This document shows, one piece after another, positions 1 to 10,700 of a stretch of 64,000 nt of DNA. This DNA is from Hirundichthys speculiger. Lineage: Eukaryota; Chordata; Actinopteri; Beloniformes; Exocoetidae. The DNA is taken from contig JAGFBZ010001895.1 in assembly GCA_018398805.1 (NCBI GenBank), positions 186,001-250,000 on the forward strand. The letters are read 5' to 3'. Numbering within the stretch: the first letter of the stretch is position 1; every line of letters begins with the position of its first letter. The translations under genes and the position numbers were made by a program. The notes beneath the pieces are model-generated. The model ran no database searches. It worked only from the letters and a program-made list of their open reading frames with translations, and was not told where the DNA came from.

Positions 1-469
1 TTGAACTTGTCCATCTGAAAATATTGGGTAGATTCTTGAAGGGCCGGGCCTCAAACACTGAGAGCAGACCTCTGTGGCCTACAGAGGAGTTTCCCCCCAC
101 CCTTAACTGCAAGAAAATATGAGGAAACAAAAATACTTACTTATATGACCAAAAACATAAATGTGCTAATTACACTGCCCCCTACTGGCCAACTGGTTTC
201 AAACGTGGTACATTCTTTCTACAGGCCTTTATGTATATGAATGCAAAGTTTCATAAGCATCAGTCACGTTTGCAAATATTAGCCTCTGAAATATTTCTGG
301 CAGTTAAGCAGCTTCTTTGAAAGGTTAACCAACTGGGACTTTATGTACCGCTCACAATTGTAATTTTGTATACGTTGTAGAGTCTTTTTTTTGTCAGATT
401 TTGTTTTCTGTCTCAACTGGTTCAATAGATATTGACATGTGTTATTGTAATTCTAAGGAAAGTCAGGTT

Positions 470-815
470 GTCAGGATCAGAGGTGCCTCCCATTTACCTT
501 GGAAGTTGAAAATGGGGGGGGGGGGCATTCCCAGGAAAGTCATGGTCACCATTGTTAACAGTGTTAATTCATATCAACCGTATATTCCATATTTATTTTA
601 CACCAACAGCCCAGCAATACAGCCACTGTTAAAAAGAAAACAGTTGCTGCTACGTGTTGCCTGAATCTGAGAATAAAATAAGAAAGAGCTGTTGGAAACT
701 GTTGTTGATGTGAGCAGCAGCCATGCTGGACTCTAAAGTCTGGCTAAATGACATTTCTCCAGTTTTCCAACTTGGAATTCTGTCCTCCTGTCGAAATTCC
801 CAACTAGGAGATTTT
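470..815. repeat. Dispersed noncoding repeat, copy 1
   Basis: Blocks of this segment recur near 3,060-3,395. Shared pieces include CCATTTACCT.GGAAGT near the left end, GCAGCCATG(C/T)TGGA in the middle-right and an ATTTCTCC..TT(C)CAACTTGGA-like right end. The blocks keep the same order in both copies while the sequence between them has diverged. This looks like an old non-autonomous DNA transposon (MITE) common in fish, inferred from the paired termini and the absence of coding potential. A G-run at 514-524 lies inside. Confidence 0.5.
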
Positions 816-1559
816 AACTTCTGAGTATCAGTGGAACATTACACGTTTCATTAAGTCTGGATTATTAAATCATAAGACACTATCAAAGAGTGTCACTGCG
901 TCACACCCACTAGACTGATTGGTACAAAACTTTGAAATTGTCTAATCAAAATTCCCTGAACAAAATTTTCCTCATTTTACCTTCACTTTCTGTTTTAATT
1001 TTTTGATTTTTTAACTGCAGAGAAATTATAGCTTTGGTTTACCCAGACACTTACGGGTAAGAAAATTCTTCTTCTTTTTTTTTTTTTTTTTTATCATAAA
1101 TAATAATAATTTCAAAACCAATAGGGTTCCAACAGTATCGTACCCCGATTAAAATGGCACCGGGGATTAAATTTCATTAAAACCGCCTCATGAGACTCTT
1201 AATAAACGTGTTTCCAAACCCTGCTTGTATCTGAGCGTCTGTCGGGGAGCGTCAGGAGAATTCATTTCTAGAAGAGGGACGGGTAATAAACATTCACCAC
1301 CTGTCCAGTTTTGATGCTCGCTCGCCACCTGGCCTGCGAGGCCACTTCACTGTCTGTCGTCACGTTTCCACAGATCTCGGTGCGTAAACGCTGCGCGTAA
1401 AAGGAACCAAAAAAAAAAAAAAAACAAGCGCTGCTTGTTTCACTCTTATGTTACAGCGGAAAGGTACTAGTAGAGAATCTCTTTACAGAATAGGGATAAT
1501 TTTCTTTGCTTATTAACCATGAAAGTTAGTTAAAAAGTTTTCTCTTTTTAGAAGATTAC

Positions 1560-1810
1560 ATCACACTTCATTTTAGGAACACATAAGCGAATAATGAGCC
1601 AGTCCATTTAGCATGGCCACTGGTCTGATTTATTGTCTGAGCATATCCAGCCTATTACATAAATTGTTTTCGACATATTATTTAGATATTGCTTGTAATC
1701 ATTAGTTTACATTAGATTGGGCTATTCAGAGCATTTACTGAGCGTAATGAATTTCAGCGATGTGAGCTCATTATCACCGCCTGACTTGCCAATAAGTTGG
1801 CCTTAATTTG
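1560..1810. promoter_or_regulatory. Candidate conserved noncoding element
   Basis: About 250 bp of complex, non-repetitive AT-rich sequence dense in TAAT/ATTA homeodomain-type cores (for example near 1592, 1700 and 1748) and an E-box-like CAGTCC..CATTTAGC block. It lacks open frames, simple repeats and transposon termini. Such composition is typical of vertebrate developmental enhancers, but this is a pattern judgement from one sequence; no alignment was possible. Confidence 0.25.
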
Positions 1811-3059
1811 CTCGCTCGAAAGTTTTTTGTTTTTCTTTTTTATGGTTGTTGCTTTGTTTGTTAAGCTCATGCAGTTCATGCAGCTCTAATTTAGCAGCAG
1901 CAATACGATGCAAATTTTTTAAAAGAACATAAAATCAACTTAAATCTCTATGTTCAGCAGAAAACTACTAACTCCTAAAATTAATTTATTTAGTATCTTT
2001 TTTTCTGTTTGATTTTAAACACACACAAAAAAATCATTCTATTCTTGTTTAACAAAAAGCAAAAATTTCAAACATTGTGTCAAGACAGAGCAAATGAACA
2101 GAAACCATGAACAGGAGCAACTTGTTGGACTCATAAAATAAGACATTTAACATAAATGAGAGGGATTTCTATTATTATGATCATATCTCCGAAGAGCAAC
2201 GTTATTCTGAGATGTTTATGGATGAAATGCCCCAAATGTAATCTTTGGGGGTAAAGACTGAACACACCAATCGTCTACAATCACACCAGCCGAGAACCAC
2301 ATAAACCTGATCAATAATCAAAGCGTAATATCTCTGCTCTAATTCTCAGATTCGTGTCTGGGATTTCGCAGAAAAGGAGTAATGAAGAGTGAGAGCAGCC
2401 ACCAGCAGCAGAGAGCAAAGACATGGAAATGCTCAGCGCCTTACTTCAGTACAGAGAAAAGGAGGTCGCCGGTTTAGCACGAGAGTCCGTGAGTTCCCGA
2501 GTTTCCAGAGTGACGCTCGCTCCCCAGCCCCCTCGCTCGCGCCGCCCGAGTATGAATGCCTGCTCTGTGTGTCCGTGCCAGGGCTTAAAGAGCCCCTTGT
2601 ATGAGGCTGAGAGAAAAAAGAAAAAAGATAGTGGGACGAGGCTTAAAGGAGCAGCACAAATACGCAGACCCAGAGAGCTCTGATTGGTCGGGAGGTTGGT
2701 TTTAAGATTGTAATTATTTTCTCTCTGCTATATATTGTACATTGTAACTGGGTTCTTATAGGGTGCCCAAATTTAAAAGGTGCACATGAAGTTTTTTAGT
2801 ATTTATCTGGCTGTCTGATGTTATGACCAGCTCAGATATTCTAGTGATGAACAGGCAGAATCAGTCAGAAAATATTTTACTCAGTAAGTCATTCAGATTT
2901 TCAGGTTTACTGTGACGTCAGAGAACCAGATCAGAGGAGAATCATTCCCGGAGTTTTCCAAAAATTTCCAACTTCACATTGTGCAACTTTTTCTCCATCT
3001 CTAAACTAGGTATATAAGGCATAGATGTAACAGCAATTTTAAAAGAGTGTCAGAAGTCA

Positions 3060-3395
3060 GAAGTGTCTGACCCCGCCCTCTAAACCCAGATGTAGATGGT
3101 GTGTTCCATTTACCTAGGAAGTCAGAATCCACACCTTGGAATGACGTCACACTTGAGTTGACTGGGATCTGTTGCAAATGTCTGACTGTACATGGCATTA
3201 ATCATATAAAAACACTGATAAAAAGTGAACACGACATTTGTCTGATAAATGTGAATAAAACGAGACATAACAAAGTGAAGTTAGCTGTTCGCTTTGATGA
3301 TGCAAGCTGCAGCCATGTTGGATTCTGAAGTCAGGTATTTCTCCATTTCTCCGACTCCCCGAGTTGGAACAAGAGCTTCCCGAGTACACTGAAAG
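3060..3395. repeat. Dispersed noncoding repeat, copy 2
   Basis: Second copy of the element at 470-815, in the same orientation. It carries TCCATTTACCTAGGAAGTC at the left, a GATGCAAGCTGCAGCCATGTTGG block, and a CGAGTTGGAAC right end. Short reading frames inside it on either strand are incidental. The two copies lie about 2.6 kb apart and are too diverged to be a recent tandem duplication, so independent insertion of one repeat family is likeliest. Confidence 0.5.
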
Positions 3396-4068
3396 TGGTG
3401 TTCACTAGGTGGCAGCACCAGTCGAAACCGGTCGTTAACGCTGTATTTGGGAGACATGAAAACTTCTGGTTGAAACTTCCTTTGATTTAGTGCAAGGATG
3501 AGGACAAAAAGGGGAAGGATGTCATCGTGCCGAACCTCACAAGAAAATTTCAGGCTATGATGCCATCAGTTTTAGGAAGAAAAGATCATCGTTGACAGTG
3601 AAGCAAATGATGATCCTGTCTACTTTATCTGGAAGAAGTGCAGGAAGCCATAGGGCAGAAAGGTGCATGTCGGCAAAGCCCCAAGACTGTGAGTTCTTCA
3701 ATGTCATACGTCGCACAAACAGAATAACAGATCTAAAAACTTTATCCCTGTAGCATTTGAACGAAACCTTTGACTGATTTTTCACAAAGACCTCATGCAG
3801 TTGAGTCATCTTGTGAAAAAAGGAGCAGAATATGTGTCCCCTTCAGTCCCCCAAAGTGTGGTTATGATATCTCCAAGGAAGTCCCATTAACTTTTTTTTT
3901 CTAACGAAAATAAAACATTTTCCTCCAGAGGGATATGTTCCACATTAGGAGAATCTGTGAATGTAATCGATTTGGATGGCTTAGTATCAGCTGAGAGGAA
4001 CATCCTTCCTCATCAGGCCTGAAACAGACAGTTTCATTTCAAATTTCAGAACATGCTTGAAGGCAAAA

Positions 4069-4071
<3 letters not shown>

Positions 4072-4107
<36 letters not shown>
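4072..4107. repeat. Poly(A) run of 36
   Basis: An uninterrupted run of 36 A. No LINE or SINE body with a clear boundary is visible directly 5' of it, so it may be the tail of an unrecognisable retroposon or an expanded mononucleotide tract. Confidence 0.9.
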
Positions 4108-4110
<3 letters not shown>

Positions 4111-6866
4111 TAAGTAAAAATATATAACAGATAGCTAAAGGCTACAGTAAACCATGTTGTTTAAGAGAGAAAAACAGCCAACAGCAGCTCATTTAGTCTC
4201 CTATCAACCAAAAACGTTGAGAAATATGTTCACTTTTTTGGAGGACGCATTAATAAGACATTTTTAAATCATAATGCCCTATGGCATATAGGGAAAGCTC
4301 CCTTATACTGTTCCAGCAGGCTGCGGATTAATCCTCTTATATGCAACAGGTGAAACTGGAGCTCGTGTGGCACCATTGTGGCTCTTCACGTCCATGTGTG
4401 AGTTTTATCAGGGCTCCAGCACCTCTTGGCTTGCGGAAACAAGAACGCGCGTATAAAATCAGCTGGGCAGACACGAGGGCACATTATAGGCCGCACGGAT
4501 ACAAACACAAGCGCTGTTCCTCAAAACAATGACCCCTTGTATCTCCGCCATGCGACACACTGGCCCCCGATCCAAAAATCACCACTTTGTCCATGAGCCC
4601 ATAATGTGAACCGCGATAAGAGAATCTTATATGAGAGCATCTCTGTGTCCGATTCTCTGCCCCCTTCATTCCTCCTCTCCCCTTTCTTTCTTTCTTCTTT
4701 TGTTTTTTTTTTATTTTTTTTTTTTTATCTCAGGTGAATTGAAATCATGTGATCAAAACGAGCGGCCCCTTCCCCCTTAAGTAAAGAAAAAAAAAACTGG
4801 GGAACAAAAAGCATTTTTGTGCCTATGAAAAAAGAAAAGAAAATAGGAAGAAAAGGCTCGTGTCTCTCCTCGCACCGCCACTCTTTGTCCGAGTCTTAAA
4901 TCCTGACATACAGAGGGAAAAGCTCCAGGAACGACCCCGAAGAGCTGCGGTGGAGCTGTCCGCCTCCCGGAGCTGTTCAGCCGGGGAGCTCCAGAGCGCC
5001 ACTCCGGGGATGCAGCTCTGGATGTCCGGGCCCAGAACCCAGCTTCAGGCTGCTGTGAGTCTTTCTGCTGAGTGTTTGTGAAGTGAGGGTGCTGATGGAG
5101 AGAGGAGGTCCAGCAACTGGCATACACCTGTACTGCGTTTAGGAGAGACCAAATATGTTAGTTTTGTGGTATGAAAAACATGCTTTTATTTGCTGAAAGG
5201 TTTGTGTGAGAGAAACCAAAGGAATCAAGTACTGTCGCTCTAAATTACAAAATGATTGAGATAACTTAAATGTGCTCCACGCATTTTAAAGTTTTCTAAG
5301 ATATATATACACGTGTCTATGATAGGTTACAATCTAAAGATGTTGAAAGACATTTTTATAGTATTTTCTAAGAATTTTCTATCCTGGGAATTTCACAAAC
5401 TTTCAGGGGAAAAAAAAGATGAATTAAGCAATTTAGCAAAGAGTTTGAAAGCAGAACACAAGCTGTGTGAGTCAAATCACCCTAAAGAGGCTTAGATTTC
5501 TATAAATGCTTCTCTAGGAAAAGCTGATCTTTGTCTGAAACGTATTTAATTAAGGCTTGTAAAGTTTTTTTTTTTTTTTTTAGATTTTTACAACATGACA
5601 AAAGCTTTGCCTGTAGCTTCTCCAAATGCAAGAATATCATTTTTGTCTTTTACTATGCTAAAATATCAAAAACCTGAAAGAAAAAAAATGTAAATGGAAC
5701 TTGCATTTTTGCAGTTTAAATTACTTTTTTAACTTTTTTGTTTCTTCTGAATCAACATCAACAGCATTTATGGACAAATCTTTTATACATCTGATTGAAA
5801 AACCTTTGCTTTAGTTTTTGCATAAATGAAATTTGATGCCAATTATAATTGTCTCACAGAAACCCTCACAAATAAAAACCTTAGCTGGACATGTTGCATA
5901 AAACCAGGGATGAGTCTCCACAAAAAGCAGACAAAAATAAAAGAGGAAAAAAAAAAAGATGTAAACTCCCCCTGTTATGTGAGAGATGCAGTCGAAGGTG
6001 ACGAACACATACAAACAGCATGTGTGGATGTCCAGCATCAGCGTGCAGAGGCCACGCTGTGCTGTGGTCAGGTGACCTGTCAGCACAGAAGTGAAAACAT
6101 GAACTAAATAAATAAACAGAGAGGAACACAGGGTAAAGCGCCATTTTTAGTACCCAAGTTAAAACCACAACCAGCTCACATGAATAACAATCTTTGGCCG
6201 CCCATGTTTCTATTTCCTCTATTTCCTTTATGACTATATACTGAATGAAGAAAAAAATCTTAACATATATGATGTGACTGTGTTTGGTATTCTACCTCGT
6301 CCAGCCACGCCATTGAAAGTCTAATGACCTACTCTTTCTCAAAAACACGATCTACCTCTTTGTGACTCCTGCTTTTTGTCCTTCGTGCACCTGTGTGGCA
6401 CACAGCAGGTGTGTCTGTGTACCTGACTGAAGTGGATCAGTCAACCCTGCAACAGGATCCGGTGCACAGCTAGCCGTGCAGTTATTAAGTCATTACTGAT
6501 GTAATCAACCCCACCTTATATTTTTTAAGGAGCTTCAGCTCATCTTGCTCTGGCAGAGAGGCCATAATAAGGAGATACTGATGGATCTCCATGAAATGTT
6601 CCACTCTAAAAGGAGCTACTTTGGTCAGGGTGACTCACTGGAACTGGGAGGGAGTGTTTTTAAGAAAGAAATTATGTATGTATTTGAGGGAAGGTTTGTC
6701 ATGAACTCTCACGTCAGTTGGGGAAAAGGTGAAATGCTGCAAGTGAGCTACATATGGACAAATTAATGTGCTTACATGGAAATCTGTGAGCAAAATGCTC
6801 CGTCTGTGCTGCTACTTTAATGAATAGCCCATTGTGGAGGAAAGGAAAGAATCTAGTTACTCCAGT
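4108..6866. other. Unannotated intergenic sequence
   Basis: No supportable gene. A locally GC-rich patch at about 4,860-5,080 contains overlapping open frames on both strands, none resembling a known protein; the minus-strand frame ends in a poly-Phe stretch typical of noise. Oligo-T tracts occur near 4,705-4,725 and 5,566-5,581. The rest looks like ordinary AT-rich intergenic DNA. Confidence 0.5.
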
Positions 6867-6869
6867 TGT

Positions 6870-6919
<50 letters not shown>
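6867..6919. repeat. (TG)n followed by 36 consecutive G
   Basis: A short TG repeat at 6867-6883 runs directly into 36 uninterrupted G residues at 6884-6919. Such a tract can form G-quadruplexes on the plus strand and is hard to sequence and assemble, so its real length may differ. Confidence 0.9.
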
Positions 6920-6920
<1 letters not shown>

Positions 6921-7165
6921 AAAGGAAATTGATATATGGGGTCCAAAGTGGGGTGTGTGGAAGTGGTGGGGTGTACTAGGGTGAGGGTCCCAGGTGAGAA
7001 GGAGAGACCAGGGGCGTGTCTGATCTCTGCTGGTATTCTGTAATCATCCTGGTTTAGGTTTAATATGACGATACACTGTGTATTTCAACTTAATTCCCAT
7101 CAGCAGTTCAACAGTGTTTTAATTGTTATTATTTTTGTCAGTTGTACAGAGTTAGTTTTGGTTCA

Positions 7166-7194
7166 GATAGATAGATAGATAGATAGATAGATAG

Positions 7195-7240
<46 letters not shown>
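7166..7240. repeat. (GATA)n microsatellite
   Basis: Tetranucleotide GATA repeat of about 75 bp with one interruption (TAGTA) near 7193. It is a typical fish microsatellite. Confidence 0.95.
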
Positions 7241-7241
<1 letters not shown>

Positions 7242-7565
7242 ATGCATCTTTGATGCATCAGCTAACTTTTGATACATTTATTCAATCAAAACCATATTTC
7301 TCATATAACGGGAAAACAGTGAAAACTATGGGATTATACATCTGGAATCATGTGATTAAAAAAAAGTCTGCTCTCTCTTGTATTCCTTTAACTGACTTTT
7401 AACCAGTTTGACTGGCCTTGAAGAGTTCCAACTCCTCCTAAACACCTCTAGATTTAGGAGAACTGGGTTAGGTTTAGGTTGGGAGGTCTTGTCGGCCAGG
7501 TCATCAGCTCTTCTTCAATTGTCCAATTCTGGGAAGATTGGTAAATGTCTGCAATGATCTTACTC

Positions 7566-7615
7566 ACTGGAGACTTGAATTTCCCCCTTGGGGGATTAAT
7601 AATAATAAAGTATTT
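7566..7615 (+). repeat. LINE 3' tail fragment
   Basis: The segment reads GAATTTCCCCCTTGGGGGAT followed by TAATAATAATAAAG. This TTTCCCC-TTGGGGGAT-(W)AATAAAG ending is the characteristic 3' terminus of fish L2/Rex-like LINEs. No reverse-transcriptase remnant precedes it, so only the 3' end is present, consistent with 5' truncation. Confidence 0.6.
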
Positions 7616-7701
7616 TGAGACTGAACTCCACATGGTTTGAAAACATCTTTATGACCGCTCTCAGATAATCGCTGATGTCTTCCCTTCTTGGCATTGTGTT
7701 A

Positions 7702-7725
7702 ACACACACACACACACACACACAC
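7702..7725. repeat. (CA)n microsatellite
   Basis: Twelve CA units without interruption. Confidence 0.9.
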
Positions 7726-10700
7726 TCTTGAAAAATCCAGATTCACAAACTACTGAAGTTTTTGCTTTCATAGAGGTACTTACACTTACCGATGATCATT
7801 TAATCAAATCTATTTGACTAGCAGATCCTCACTGACACCTTGTTAATTCCTGGAAACAATAACCTGAACTCAGTTTATCACACAACAGTTCTGCAATTTG
7901 ACCTGTTTTTTGGTAAATAAATAATTACTACTGTTCACAATACTGTGGAAAAGTCTGAGACACCCTTGTCTTGCTATGTTATCAAAGTTTTAATAGCAAT
8001 CCATATTTATTTTCTAGTCACTTTATCAAAATAAAAACAGAAAAAATAGTGATGACATTAGCGGTAAACCGATTAATTGGTTGGCTGATTAGTCATTCGG
8101 CCCATTTTAAGCCATAAGCTGCTGTGAGGTGTTATTCATAGTTCTAATCTTGTGAACTCTGCACCGGTCCTGTAGGGTTCAAGAAGTTTGGTTTTAGAAA
8201 AACCCTAAAGAGTCAGTTGTGTGGTTGTATAATGTGAAAAGGCAAATATAGACAGTGTAAAGGTGAAGCAAGCTGGCAGTGAGTATTTACACTTTTATAT
8301 TTACTGTATATACACATGATTGTGACACAGATGTGAGCTGTACAGCTTCTCTGTTCTGGTGGATACAACAGGAAAAGCAGCTTACCGAGAATAATGTTAA
8401 GCCTTTTCCCCCTTTTCTTTTCTTTGACAGATTAAAGGGTAACAAAGTTGCTGTGCTATTAGTATTTTAGAAAATGGTATTGGCATATCAATCGTGAGTG
8501 CATTCAATTCAAAGCATAATTTGTCTAAGAATTTCTTTGGGTCTAGCAAAAATGACAAAAATTGACAAGATGACAAATGTTTAATAATGTTGATCAAACT
8601 ACTTTACTGGTTTATATGTTGTCATTCAGCAAAATCATAAATCACATCTGAGTCAAATTAATAGATCTGCAAGATGACAGAGAAAAACCAAGCATGCAGC
8701 CTCTGAATCGTTGTTCAGAACGTGTCGAGGCAGATCACAGGAAATCTGCTCAGCATAAGTGAGTTGCTTTCACCAGTTTTTCAGTGACTTAGAAGAAACA
8801 TTTAATTTCTTTTCTTTCTTTTTTTTTTTTTTTTTACCATTTTAGTTGAGTTTTTTGTTTTAAGAAAGCACCAACTTCCCCACATCTGTGTTGAAGCCGT
8901 TCAGGAAGTAGGTTTTGTTGCAGTTTCTCGACTGACCACTAGGTCCTGGCTCCAAAACAGACAACGACTCCTTTGTTAAAATGCTCAACTTTACAGCAGC
9001 AATAAATATACTTACAGTCTGGTACAAAAAAACGGTTTTAGTCTCTATAGTTAGATTTTACATCCATGCCTAAGCTGGGGGTGATTTTTTTTGGACCACA
9101 TCAGGTAAAATTATATAAAGAAGCATAATTTACAGTATCCAACCACGCCATGTGATTGACTTTGGGTGTGCCAGTCCTGATCATTTTAGGTATTGAACAC
9201 TTAGCATTATTCTGAGCTGTAATCAAAAATCTAACAGAGTATAGTAATATTTTAAAGAGAATCTGCTTTGTTGTGCTTTTGTGTTGTGTTCATTGTACTA
9301 ACAGACCACCGTAACTGGCTTTGAAAAGGAAGCATAAGAGGATGAAGCTTAACTAAACAGTCGTGCTAACCGAGTGTCAGCTACACAGAGCAGTCATTTT
9401 TAATGTTGCCATGGAAATAATATTTGAAACAGGAGGTCACACTGCAAATGTCCTCTGGCAGCTCGGCAGCTCCTCCAATGTGGTTTGGTTGAAAGAGTCA
9501 TGGCAGATCCTTTCAGGATCCTTCTAAGAGGAAGTCTGCTGGGTCTTGCAGTCAATCACCCCCCCGATGGGGCTGATGTCGGTAGGCTTGCCCAACTGCG
9601 AACGCTTGTATCCCGGCAAGGTTTGTCTGATCTACCGGCGACCCCCAGAGGAGTCCTGCTAGCCCTCGTTTCAGCTCCGGCAGCGCTCGTTTCAGTAGCG
9701 ACAATTGAAATGAGAGTGTTTGGAGAGATTTGATCAGAATTAATGTAAAATAATAGTAGTTATCATACTCAGTTAACATAAACTAAGCCAGCCCAGCTAA
9801 ACCAGCTAACTGTAACTGGTGTGCATCTTCCAGTTGGTTTCTCAGCTCTGCTCGTTCCACCTTTCTGCAACGTGCTGGATGAGGAAAAAGAGGCTTTCAA
9901 AATCACTCTGTACAAAATATGTGGGTGACACAGATTTTTTTTGTCAATGTGAAAGCAGTTTTAAAGTCTATGTTTTTATGCCCTGACATACATTTTTAAA
10001 AATCAAAAACAGAATTTGGTGAGGTGAGTTAGATGTTAACATTTAGGCTAACATTTTAGCTTGATACTTGCTGCTTACTGTTAGCTGTACAGTGGATGTA
10101 AAACAGGTTTAAGCCTGTTAAACAGACAAAAGAAATGTGGCACATTACTGAGAGAATGGTAATGTTGTGCTGCAGCGTAATGCAGGCTACATGTGAATTA
10201 TTTGTACGCTAGCGTACAACTTCTTGCCCTAGTCTGAAACTGTTTAGTATTAGCTGCTATTTTTGGAGAATACATAATACTAGAAAATAAGTCCATGGAG
10301 AGGACACTGTTGGAACTATATGTTAAAATACATACGTCAAGATCGCTCTGCCCATTTTGTCGGTCACAGGGACATTGGAGGTGGAGACAGGACCCCTGTG
10401 AGGTGGTCGACTTTATCAAACATCATTTGCAGCAATGTTTGCTGTGGTATAAGTTGTGTAAGGAAACTACTTTCTGATCTCACAGCAGTTTAAGCCCTTC
10501 GTCAAGTATTAAAGGTAGAGTAAGCGATTTCAGTTCTCAACACTTTGGGTCACATCCAGAGTTTTAGTCATCAATTAATAAGCAAATGTTTATTCGAGTC
10601 ATATTTGTAGAGGATAATGCACAGATAAATGTGTTTTGAGCTTTAAAATACATTTCTTAACTGTACTGTGATGGACACCATCAGTTTTGATGCTGATATT

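Larger units (their letters stand above)
1..2400. other. Gene-free flank with dispersed repeat and AT-rich unique sequence
   Basis: I find no open frame with recognisable similarity or splice structure here. The stretch holds one copy of a dispersed repeat (separate entry), an oligo-T tract near 1075-1092, an oligo-A tract near 1409-1424, and a mostly unique AT-rich block from about 1,440 to 2,350. A short GC-richer segment from about 2,340 to 2,690 begins with a plausible ATG at 2,423, but the peptides there resemble no family I know. That segment could be a promoter-proximal or noncoding exon; the sequence does not decide. Confidence 0.5.

Noticed and set aside
2389..2683. Two overlapping small frames in a GC-richer patch
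   Set aside because: No similarity, splice partner or consistent codon bias; may be a promoter or noncoding exon.
4777..5127. 116-codon minus-strand frame
   Set aside because: Ends in a poly-Phe stretch derived from an A-rich tract, has no recognised domain, and opposite-strand frames are equally open.
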